Origin: an uncultured bacterium
GTDB taxonomy: Bacteria > Bacteroidota > Bacteroidia > Bacteroidales > Bacteroidaceae
Direction of reading: 5' to 3'
Assembly (NCBI GenBank): GCA_905215555.1
Contig: CAJMQU010000087.1
Span: 1-7,715 of the forward strand
Length of the DNA stretch: 7,715 bases
Positions 1 through 5,371 of this stretch are shown one piece after another. The notes under the pieces are model-generated. The model was given only the letters and a program-made list of their open reading frames with translations, made no database searches and was not told the DNA's origin. Positions within the stretch are counted from its first letter, which is position 1. Each line of letters starts with the position of its first letter. The position numbers were made by a program, and so were the translations under genes.

Positions 1-31
1 AGTAGCTGACATATAAGCGGTTAGAGTTATA

Positions 32-54
32 GGTTCAAAACCCTGTCTCTCCGC
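32..54 (+). pseudogene. 3' fragment of a tRNA-Ser-like gene, possible attachment site
   Basis: This block matches the 3' end of the intact tRNA-Ser at 1461-1483 at 20 of 23 positions, and its last nine bases (TCTCTCCGC) are identical to it. It is not a working tRNA end. Around the loop TTCAAAA the stem would be ATAGG against CCCTG, and only the two inner pairs form. The 3' half CCCTG would pair with CAGGG, as expected of another tRNA-Ser isoacceptor, so it looks as if only the part from about the T loop to the 3' end is original. Bases 1-31 do not resemble the tRNA body. A terminator hairpin like the one after the intact tRNA follows 12 bases later. Integrases of the tyrosine recombinase family commonly leave such a 3' duplicate at the far end of an element. 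That origin is inference, because the rest lies outside the window. Confidence 0.5.
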
Positions 55-66
55 TGGAAAAGAATA

Positions 67-103
67 AAAAGAGCTTGTAAATCATTGATTTGCAAGCTCT
101 TTT
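67..103. terminator. Bidirectional terminator hairpin
   Basis: The arms 67-82 and 88-103 pair over 16 positions with a single G-T wobble, around the five-base loop CATTG. On the plus strand the hairpin ends in a run of four T, and on the minus strand it is followed by TTTTTATTCTTTT, so it can end transcription from both sides. It would stop plus-strand reading through the tRNA-like fragment and also the minus-strand AlkZ-like gene, whose stop codon is about 30 bases away. Its design, with a long AT-capped stem and ATTGA near the loop, resembles the terminator of the intact tRNA-Ser at 1503-1539. Confidence 0.8.
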
Positions 104-135
104 CTTGTTTATAATTCTCCCTCTAAAGCTCTTTG

Positions 136-1197
136 CTATGGAGTACACACCATAAACTGCATATATTTCCGTTTAGCCTGATTCAGAACTTCTTCGTCAA
201 TGTAAGCACCATTCCGGAAATATGAATGTTCCGGATAACTTCCTTTTTTCTTTATTGTTCTGTCCCAATTGCCTATGATTTGTCCGTCATGAGCAATCAC
301 AGGGTAGAACAAACCGTTGTTAGTGAAAGCTTTTGAGTAGTATGCTTTTGGCAAAACGTCTGTGCGGTCTTTGTATCCGATAAGATATTCATCATACGGA
401 GGAAGCAGGAACAGACTGCCGGATGTTTTTCCACGGGTGCGGCAAGTATTATGAATATACCAGGTCTGGTTCCTCCATTGTTCTGACACCATTTCAGACT
501 CTATCAGATAAATGGCTTGTCGGGCCTCTGTTATCGGAAGTCCTGACCACCAGATAAAATCCTGTAAAGTGGCAGGGGCGTGACTGCGAAAATAGCTTCT
601 TGCCAGGCGTGCCAAAGCTTCATCTTTTGTAAGGTCGGGCATAGGCGGAACCCGTTCCTCCAGAAGTGCATAGGTGTGTTGTCTGCCTCTGCATTCACCA
701 CTACACAGAATGCCCTCTGTTTCTGCGCGTGCCATGAAGCGGGTTATGTGGTTATTGGTGGCGGGAAGTCCTGAATGTTCGAATTGTTCGGTAATCTCCT
801 GTTTTGTCATACTCTTCTTTCCGCAAAGAATATTTTCGAGCAGACGGTTGCTCTTCGTGAAAGTGCTTTCCGCTATTTCCAGCTCATGACCTTTGGCAAA
901 TGAGTCGTTGGCCGATTTGATACGCTGTGCAGATAACTTCAGCATCCAACGAATGTCTTCTGCCGCTACAAGATGCCATGTGGGGCGCATCACGTGAATT
1001 CTTAGAATTTCTCCTTGATGCAGTGCTTCTTCTACCATCCGGAGAGAGGCCGACTTCAAACGCATCCCTACAGCCCATCTGACCATGGTGTAATCTTGTG
1101 CCTGTATAGCTCCCATCCAGGATACTAATTCTTTGGGCTGACGAAACTGCGGGGTTGATAATTGCTGGTTCAGTAGGCGGATGTTGGGGACTTTCAT
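136..1197 (-). CDS. Winged-helix DNA-binding protein, AlkZ/YcaQ (HTH_42) DNA glycosylase superfamily
   Basis: A 353-residue cytoplasmic protein with no signal peptide or membrane segment. Features typical of the HTH_42 superfamily are visible. These are WMGAIQAQDYTMVRWAVG at about 27-44, RIHVMRPTWHLV at 66-77 followed by a DIRWML helix, a winged-helix-like middle part, and a C-terminal LLPPYDEYLIGYKDR at 264-278 with HDGQIIGNWDR at 303-313. Characterised members (AlkZ, YcaQ/AlkX) remove alkylated bases and unhook interstrand crosslinks. The Q-A-Q at 32-34 fits the QxQ catalytic motif of the AlkZ branch rather than the QxD of YcaQ. Glycosylase activity is inferred, since many relatives are untested. 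The ATG at 1197 is chosen over the upstream TTG at 1230 because a perfect -7 box (1228-1235) overlaps that TTG. The gene stands alone, divergent from the tRNA-Ser. Family assignment is firm; substrate is unknown. Confidence 0.85.
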   Translation of the reverse strand: MKVPNIRLLNQQLSTPQFRQPKELVSWMGAIQAQDYTMVRWAVGMRLKSASLRMVEEALHQGEILRIHVMRPTWHLVAAEDIRWMLKLSAQRIKSANDSFAKGHELEIAESTFTKSNRLLENILCGKKSMTKQEITEQFEHSGLPATNNHITRFMARAETEGILCSGECRGRQHTYALLEERVPPMPDLTKDEALARLARSYFRSHAPATLQDFIWWSGLPITEARQAIYLIESEMVSEQWRNQTWYIHNTCRTRGKTSGSLFLLPPYDEYLIGYKDRTDVLPKAYYSKAFTNNGLFYPVIAHDGQIIGNWDRTIKKKGSYPEHSYFRNGAYIDEEVLNQAKRKYMQFMVCTP

Positions 1198-1227
1198 ATT
1201 GCTAATGTTGGTTTGGGGTTCATTTCG

Positions 1228-1235
1228 CAAAGATA
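1228..1235 (-). promoter_or_regulatory. Promoter -7 box of the AlkZ-like gene
   Basis: Read on the minus strand this is TATCTTTG, a perfect match to the Bacteroides -7 consensus TAnnTTTG. Transcription would begin near 1222, giving a leader of about 25 bases before the ATG at 1197. No good TTTG box is visible 19-21 bases upstream, so the -33 part is weak or absent. Confidence 0.55.
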
Positions 1236-1351
1236 GAAAAAAGAAAGAATCTTGGATGTGCTTTATATAAAATCATGAATCTTAATTTGTGAAGGGAGAA
1301 ATCAGATAGGAGAGGTGGAACTATAATCTTTAAATAAAATTGGTTTGAAAT

Positions 1352-1382
1352 TTTGTTATTCCGAAAACTTCTCCTATCTTCG
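1352..1382 (+). promoter_or_regulatory. Promoter of tRNA-Ser
   Basis: A TTTG box at 1352-1355 and TATCTTCG at 1375-1382 are separated by 19 bases, the spacing expected for Bacteroides housekeeping promoters. The -7 box differs from TAnnTTTG at one base. Transcription would start near 1388, a few bases before the mature tRNA end at 1395. Confidence 0.75.
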
Positions 1383-1394
1383 CGCCCCGAACAA

Positions 1395-1482
1395 GGAGAG
1401 GTGCTCGAGTGGTTGAAGAGGCACGCCTGGAAAGCGTGTATACCCCTAAAGGGTATCCGGGGTTCGAATCCCCGTCTCTCCG
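1395..1482 (+). tRNA. tRNA-Ser, anticodon GGA
   Basis: A complete class II tRNA of 88 bases without an encoded CCA end. The acceptor stem pairs GGAGAGG (1395-1401) with TCTCTCC (1475-1481), including one terminal G-T wobble, and the discriminator base is G1482. The anticodon stem CACGC/GCGTG (1422-1426 and 1434-1438) encloses the loop CTGGAAA with anticodon GGA at 1429-1431, which reads UCC and UCU. The long variable arm ATACCC/GGGTAT (1440-1445 and 1451-1456) is diagnostic of serine tRNA. The T arm CGGGG/CCCCG at 1458-1474 carries a standard TTCGAAT loop. It has its own promoter and terminator and forms a single-gene unit. Confidence 0.97.
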
Positions 1483-1502
1483 CAAAATGTATATACATGG
1501 AT

Positions 1503-1539
1503 AAAGTCTCGCAAATTATTGAGTTTGCGAGACTTTTAT
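1503..1539 (+). terminator. Terminator of tRNA-Ser
   Basis: The arms 1503-1515 and 1524-1536 form a perfect 13-base-pair stem around an eight-base loop, followed by T-rich sequence. It lies about 20 bases past the tRNA end and is built like the hairpin at 67-103. Confidence 0.85.
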
Positions 1540-1569
1540 GTTTTTATCTTTCTGATACCTTGCTTTCTT

Positions 1570-1580
1570 CCCCCCCCCCC
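1570..1580. repeat. Homopolymer run of 11 C
   Basis: An uninterrupted run of eleven C lies in the intergenic stretch between the tRNA-Ser terminator and the terminator of the NigD-like gene, in otherwise AT-rich sequence. No reading frame or promoter box that it could switch is visible next to it. Nothing else recognisable is seen in 1541-1626. Confidence 0.9.
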
Positions 1581-1626
1581 GATTGCTCTCGGTCGCGATA
1601 AGTGGCAGAATAAGTTCATGAAAAAG

Positions 1627-1668
1627 AAAAGAGGATGCATTCATTTAGTGTGGAATGCACCCTCTTTT
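1627..1668. terminator. Terminator of the NigD-like gene, possibly bidirectional
   Basis: The arms 1627-1642 and 1653-1668 pair at 15 of 16 positions, with one A-C mismatch, around a ten-base loop. Read on the minus strand, the hairpin lies about 21 bases past the stop of the NigD-like gene and is followed by a T-rich tail. The plus-strand reading also ends in six T. Confidence 0.8.
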
Positions 1669-1689
1669 TTCAATCAGTCAGTTTAGGTT

Positions 1690-2391
1690 TTATTTCTTAT
1701 TGTTTACTTCTACAGTATAAGTGCGTTTTCCGTCATAGATACTGTTGACGAGTATTTTCAATCCTTTTTTTCCTTCCAGTTGCTTTTCTATTTCATCCAA
1801 TTTGAATGATACTAGTCCCCAACCCGGTTTGCGCTGCTCGTCATCGTAGGCATTATGGCGGAACTCTAGATTGATGTAATCATCTTCCGACTCCGATGCT
1901 TCGGAAGTTTTATTAATTACCAAATTCAGCATATGTTTCTTGTTCGGATTATCGCTGTGAAAGAACTGGTGTTCGATATTCAGGTATTTTCCCGTAATCC
2001 AAAGTTTGGCAACATTGATGCGGTCATTGCCAATACTGTCGGCAGTCTCCTCGGTGAGAGAAATGATATCTTTCGTCAGTATATTTTCAAGCTGTATCAG
2101 TTTCACATTATATTCATAACCCGGTTTGTCTTCTTCCAGCGGAAGAAAATGGATGAAAACACGTTGTCCGTTCGCCAATTCGTAATTATGTATATAGGTC
2201 GTATCGCTGGGATACATTTTGTCACCGTCATCCAGATTAAAGAAATAATCTTTGCCATCAATAATCTCCAGAGTACCGATGGTGAAAAGGGTATTACGAT
2301 AATCGTTATCATCATCCAGACAAGACTGTAACATTGGCATTGTTAAAACAGTAAGTATAACTGCTGCCAAATAAAATCTTAACTTCTTCAT
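1690..2391 (-). CDS. NigD-like lipoprotein
   Basis: A 233-residue exported lipoprotein. The N-terminus is a type II signal peptide: MKK-R, a hydrophobic stretch at about 6-20, then the lipobox LQSC with the lipidated cysteine at 24. The next residues LDDDND form an acidic patch like the export signal that sends Bacteroidetes lipoproteins to the cell surface, so outer-membrane, perhaps surface, placement is likely. The mature part looks beta-rich, with an N-terminal portion at about 33-100 and a C-terminal portion at about 105-230, matching the two-domain NigD-like layout common in Bacteroides. Family function is poorly known; the name comes from a gene linked to a bacteriocin cluster, and none is seen here. 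The ATG at 2391 is preferred over a TTG one codon earlier. The gene is divergent from the sigma factor operon. No clear -7 box is visible upstream. Confidence 0.8.
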   Translation of the reverse strand: MKKLRFYLAAVILTVLTMPMLQSCLDDDNDYRNTLFTIGTLEIIDGKDYFFNLDDGDKMYPSDTTYIHNYELANGQRVFIHFLPLEEDKPGYEYNVKLIQLENILTKDIISLTEETADSIGNDRINVAKLWITGKYLNIEHQFFHSDNPNKKHMLNLVINKTSEASESEDDYINLEFRHNAYDDEQRKPGWGLVSFKLDEIEKQLEGKKGLKILVNSIYDGKRTYTVEVNNKK

Positions 2392-2501
2392 CAATTATGG
2401 GGTTTTTGGTGTTAATCTTAAAAAAATCCATTTGTTTAAAAAATGCGATAGACCGCGAAATACTGCATAAGTGAGTGTTAAAGAAATGAAAGAACTATTT
2501 T

Positions 2502-2533
2502 CTTGCCCGCTCCGCGCAGTATTTTTATCTTTG
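2502..2533 (+). promoter_or_regulatory. Promoter of the sigma factor operon
   Basis: A perfect -7 box TATCTTTG lies at 2526-2533, with CTTG (one change from TTTG) at 2502-2505 and a 20-base spacer. Transcription would start near 2540, about 30 bases before the chosen ATG. This is the housekeeping promoter type, which suggests basal expression of the sigma factor rather than strict autoregulation. Confidence 0.65.
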
Positions 2534-2569
2534 CTGCATTTATAGGATAAACGCGTGTCAAAGGAAGGA

Positions 2570-3118
2570 ATGGAAGAACAGGAACTGGCAGGACGGTGCA
2601 GGCAAGGAGACAATCTTGCCAGAAAGGAGCTGTACGAGCACTATGCAGGGCGGATGCTCAGCGTATGCCTCCGTTATACGGGTGACCGTGAAACGGCAGA
2701 AGACCTGATGCACGATGGTTTCCTGAAACTCTTCGATTCTTTTGATAAATTCACTTGGCGGGGTGATGGTTCCTTGCGGGCGTGGATGGAGCGTGTTATG
2801 GTGAATACGGCGTTGCAATACTTGCGCAAGAATGATGTAATAAACCAGTCGGAAGCGCTGGACAACATACCCGAAACGTATGAAGAGCCTGATGCTTCGA
2901 CAGTGGAAACTATTCCTCAGAAGGTGCTGATGCAGTTTATCAGTGAATTGCCTGCCGGTTATCGCACCGTATTCAACTTATATATATTTGAAGAAAAATC
3001 TCACAAGGAGATTGCCCGGATGTTGGGGATTAATGAGAAGTCATCAGCTTCACAGCTGACACGTGCCAAGGCTACTTTGGCTGCGAAAGTGAAGGAGTGG
3101 ATGAGAAACAATGCTTAA
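2570..3118 (+). CDS. RNA polymerase sigma-70 factor, ECF-like
   Basis: A 182-residue protein with the two-domain layout of extracytoplasmic-function sigma factors. Region 2 spans about 19-87, with the core-binding stretch ETAEDLMHDGFLKLFDSFDKF at 41-61 (written in part) and a W-rich DNA-melting segment up to ALQYLRK. An acidic linker covers about 95-118. Region 4 spans about 120-175, with LPAGYRTVFNLYIFEEKSH and the helix-turn-helix around 144-167 that reads the -35-type element. It directs RNA polymerase to target promoters, which are not identifiable here. The ATG at 2570 gives the usual family start MEEQELAGRCRQGD. A GTG at 2555 in the same frame would add five residues and has a TAGGA eight bases upstream, so it remains possible. 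The downstream gene starts 12 bases after the stop, so the two are co-transcribed. That partner is the likely controller of its activity. Confidence 0.9.
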   Translation: MEEQELAGRCRQGDNLARKELYEHYAGRMLSVCLRYTGDRETAEDLMHDGFLKLFDSFDKFTWRGDGSLRAWMERVMVNTALQYLRKNDVINQSEALDNIPETYEEPDASTVETIPQKVLMQFISELPAGYRTVFNLYIFEEKSHKEIARMLGINEKSSASQLTRAKATLAAKVKEWMRNNA

Positions 3119-3130
3119 AGGAAAGGACGT

Positions 3131-4426
3131 ATGATGAAAGATGATGAATTGTGGTTGAAAAAGATAAAGGAGCGGTTGGACGACTATTCCGAACCGTTGC
3201 CCGATACCGGCTGGGAACGGCTGGAGAAGGCTTTGCCGACTTCTCCGCTCATGTCGGTCGGGACGAAAAAGAATATTCTGTTCCGGCGTTGGGCGATGAC
3301 GGCTGCGGCTGTTGTGTTGGTGGCGGTGTCATCGGTCAGCCTGTGGCTGATGCAAAGTCCGGTGATGGACGATGTGAACCGTTCGGTGGGACCGGCTCTG
3401 GCAATAATACCTGATGTGTTACCGGAACAGGCAAAGCCGGCTGCCCAGGGCGAACAACCGGAACCTGTGATCAGGCGGGTAGTGGAACATGGAGGCGCTT
3501 CTTGTCATCAATCTCTTGTTGCGCAACATTTGGAGACGGAAGAGGCGAACGTGGATGCAGGTAAAGAGCTACCGGGTGACAATACGGATGCGAGCATAGC
3601 GGAAGAAAACATGACTTCCGGACAGGCTACAGAGAATGCTTTTTCTGCACAGGAAAAAGAGGATCGGAGGGTGTATCGTCCTTCGGGAAGAGATAAGTTG
3701 CATTTGCCTTCAGAAAAGAAGTCATCGAAAGAAAAAAAAGGATGGGCAGTGGGCTTGTCCGTAGGAAATACGGGTGGTTTTGTTTCGTTGGATAATGCAG
3801 GAGGTAATGAAATGTACAATAGTCCAAGCACCGGTCCGTTGTTTAGTGATAAGCTGGATTTGACGGATGTTTCTAATGGCATTCTAAGCATTCCCGATGG
3901 ACAGGAACTGGTATTTGCCGGTGGGGTACCTTATCTGCGGAAGAATACGCGTACTGTTCGGGACATCAAGCATAAGCAACCTATCAGTTTTGGAGTTTCT
4001 GTGAGAAAATCATTGCCTAAGAACTTCTCCGTAGAAACCGGAGTGACTTATACAATGCTGGCATCGGAGATAACGTATGAAGGAAGTTCGGAGAAGATAG
4101 ACCAGAAGTTGCATTATATCGGAATTCCGGTGCGTGCAAACTGGAACTTCGTCAATAACAAGAACTTTACGATGTATGTGTCTGCCGGTGGTACGATAGA
4201 AAAGTGCGTTTACGGTAAGATAGGAAGTGAAAGGGAAACGGTGAAGCCCGTACAGCTTTCGGTAATGGGAGCGGTAGGTGCTCAGTATAATATAAGTAAT
4301 AGGGTGGGTGTCTATGTAGAGCCGGGTGTGTCTTATTTCTTTGACGATGGTTCTGCGATAGAAACGATACGTAAAGAAAATCCGACCAATTTTACGTTAC
4401 AGGCAGGTGTCCGTCTGACTTACTAG
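3131..4426 (+). CDS. Membrane-anchored protein with C-terminal outer-membrane beta-barrel-like domain; probable sigma factor partner
   Basis: A 431-residue protein in three parts. Residues 1-53 are charged and predicted cytoplasmic, with LWLKKIKERLDDYSEPLP and DTGWERLEKAL. One hydrophobic helix at about 54-74 follows a positive cluster (KKN..FRR), giving an N-in topology with no signal-peptidase site. A low-complexity, acidic and then lysine-rich linker covers about 78-200. Residues of about 202-431 show alternating beta strands (for example YIGIPVRANWNF and VGVYVEPGVSYFF) and end in LQAGVRLTY, like small outer-membrane barrels of the PorT/OmpA-like type. The N-terminus and the place directly behind a sigma factor gene suggest an anti-sigma or signal-transfer role. 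This is inference, as no classical anti-sigma motif is clear. An ATG codon also follows at 3134, and AAGGAAAGGA at 3118-3127 can serve either start. The reading frame is intact. Confidence 0.75.
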   Translation: MMKDDELWLKKIKERLDDYSEPLPDTGWERLEKALPTSPLMSVGTKKNILFRRWAMTAAAVVLVAVSSVSLWLMQSPVMDDVNRSVGPALAIIPDVLPEQAKPAAQGEQPEPVIRRVVEHGGASCHQSLVAQHLETEEANVDAGKELPGDNTDASIAEENMTSGQATENAFSAQEKEDRRVYRPSGRDKLHLPSEKKSSKEKKGWAVGLSVGNTGGFVSLDNAGGNEMYNSPSTGPLFSDKLDLTDVSNGILSIPDGQELVFAGGVPYLRKNTRTVRDIKHKQPISFGVSVRKSLPKNFSVETGVTYTMLASEITYEGSSEKIDQKLHYIGIPVRANWNFVNNKNFTMYVSAGGTIEKCVYGKIGSERETVKPVQLSVMGAVGAQYNISNRVGVYVEPGVSYFFDDGSAIETIRKENPTNFTLQAGVRLTY

Positions 4427-4431
4427 TAGAA

Positions 4432-4510
4432 GTTGAAAATGGAGAGTTGAGAGTTGCTATGCAGCGTCATTGCACAGCTAACTTCCAACTCTCCATTCTA
4501 AACTTTCAAC
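4432..4510. repeat. Long interrupted inverted repeat between convergent genes
   Basis: The sequence folds back on itself in several blocks. GTTGAAA (4432-4438) pairs with TTTCAAC (4504-4510). AATGGAGAGTTG (4438-4449) pairs perfectly with CAACTCTCCATT (4486-4497). An inner part around GCTATGCA (4455-4462) pairs with TGCACAGC (4471-4478) apart from one mismatch. It fills nearly all of the 91-base gap between the barrel gene and pflA, which converge on it. GAGAGTTG-type intergenic inverted repeats recur in Bacteroides genomes. No clear T run follows either arm, so a terminator role is possible but not certain. Confidence 0.75.
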
Positions 4511-4517
4511 ACTCAAC

Positions 4518-5243
4518 TCAGTTAACGATAACAGTCTCAAAGTATTGCTTGAACAGTTTTTCTGCACGTTCCAGTTGTTCGGGGGTATTCTCCTTTACTT
4601 CTTTCAGTTTGTATTCCCATCCCATAGCTTCGTACTTGTGCACGCCCAGCCGGTGATAGGGGAGTATCTCTACCCGCTGTATACCTTTATATTTGCCGAG
4701 ATGTTCACCCAGGCTGCGGATGTCTTCTTCAAAATCGCTATATCCCGGCACTAACACATAGCGCAACCAGAAAGGCCTTTCGTGTTTTTCCAGCCAGGCA
4801 GCCATCTGTAAAGTCTTGATATTATTGCATCCGGTCAGGTGCTTGTGGCGTTCGGGATTGAACTCCTTGATGTCCAGTAGTACTAAATCCGTCACTCCCA
4901 ATAGCTCTTCCACCTTTTCATTCCAAACGCCTCCGTTGGTATCCAGACATATATGGATGCCATTAGCTTTCAACTCCTTGAACAGAGGAGTAAGAGCTTC
5001 GGCTTGTAACGTTGGTTCACCTCCGGAAAAGGTGATACCTCCTTTCTTCCCGAAGAATGCTTTCTGGCTGATTGCCATTTGCAGGATTTCTTCCGGTGGA
5101 GTGGGAGTGCCGCCTTTCGTGTCTATCGTATCCGGATTGGCACAATACAAGCAGCGGAACGGACAACCTTGCAGAAATACGACGAGGCGCAAACCGGGAC
5201 CGTCAAAAGTTCCCATGGATTCGTAAGAGTGAACATTGATCAT
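4518..5243 (-). CDS. pflA: Pyruvate formate-lyase activating enzyme (radical SAM)
   Basis: A 241-residue cytoplasmic iron-sulfur enzyme. The radical SAM cluster motif CxxxCxxC is present as CPFRCLYC at 27-34 (Cys27, Cys31, Cys34), preceded by the family signature SYESMGTFDGPGLR at 6-19. FSGGEPTLQ at about 72-80 matches the GGE motif that binds S-adenosylmethionine, and DTNGG and the C-terminal EILPYHRLG are also typical of the family. It cleaves S-adenosylmethionine and abstracts a hydrogen from the glycine of PflB, forming the glycyl radical under anaerobic conditions. Length is close to the 246 residues of the E. coli enzyme. It lies 128 bases downstream of pflB on the same strand, so it probably shares the pflB transcript. 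That gap holds a palindromic element that may reduce its expression relative to pflB. Start at ATG 5243 gives the expected MINVHSYESMG. Confidence 0.96.
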   Translation of the reverse strand: MINVHSYESMGTFDGPGLRLVVFLQGCPFRCLYCANPDTIDTKGGTPTPPEEILQMAISQKAFFGKKGGITFSGGEPTLQAEALTPLFKELKANGIHICLDTNGGVWNEKVEELLGVTDLVLLDIKEFNPERHKHLTGCNNIKTLQMAAWLEKHERPFWLRYVLVPGYSDFEEDIRSLGEHLGKYKGIQRVEILPYHRLGVHKYEAMGWEYKLKEVKENTPEQLERAEKLFKQYFETVIVN

Positions 5244-5275
5244 AAATTCTATAAAATTAGATTGTCTGAAAAGTA

Positions 5276-5359
5276 TCCGGGCGAATGATTTTCCGCCCCT
5301 ACAAACATTCTGTCCCTTTTAAGGACTACTTTGTAGGAGTGAATAATCATTCGCCCGGA
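5276..5359. repeat. Palindromic REP/MITE-like element between pflB and pflA
   Basis: A perfect 15-base inverted repeat, TCCGGGCGAATGATT at 5276-5290 against AATCATTCGCCCGGA at 5345-5359, bounds the element. Inside it, CCTACAAA (5298-5305) pairs with TTTGTAGG (5330-5337), and GTCC (5312-5315) pairs with GGAC (5323-5326). Each outer arm also carries a decayed shorter palindrome of the form GGGCGAATgattTTCCGCCC. That makes two head-to-head REP-like units with a short spacer, like a REPIN. GGGCGAAT/ATTCGCCCCTAC palindromes are known as dispersed repeats in several bacterial genomes. The element starts 12 bases after the pflB stop, codes for no protein, and would form a strong hairpin in the pflB-pflA transcript. 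Confidence 0.8.
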
Positions 5360-5371
5360 ATATGGTTTATA

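Noticed and set aside
1..54. A complete tRNA running in from the left edge
   Set aside because: Three of the five T-stem pairs fail and bases 1-31 do not match a tRNA-Ser variable arm, so a functional tRNA end is unlikely.
1353..1601. An 82-codon frame over the tRNA-Ser gene and the C run
   Set aside because: It reads through a functional tRNA, its promoter and its terminator, so it is a chance frame.
3508..3891. A 127-codon minus-strand frame inside the barrel protein gene
   Set aside because: It is antisense to an intact gene that follows the sigma factor closely, and has no promoter or family match that I recognise.
4816..5226. A 136-codon plus-strand frame opposite pflA
   Set aside because: It is a shadow of the radical SAM gene and has no domain of its own.
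5244..5275. A separate promoter for pflA just upstream of its start
   Set aside because: Only TAATTTTA, with a wrong last base, is present and no -33 box accompanies it. It is too weak to list as a feature.
4432..5359. The two palindromic regions as a CRISPR array or as ends of one transposon around pflA
   Set aside because: There are no regularly spaced direct repeats, and the two inverted repeats differ in sequence. No transposase is present and pflA belongs with pflB.
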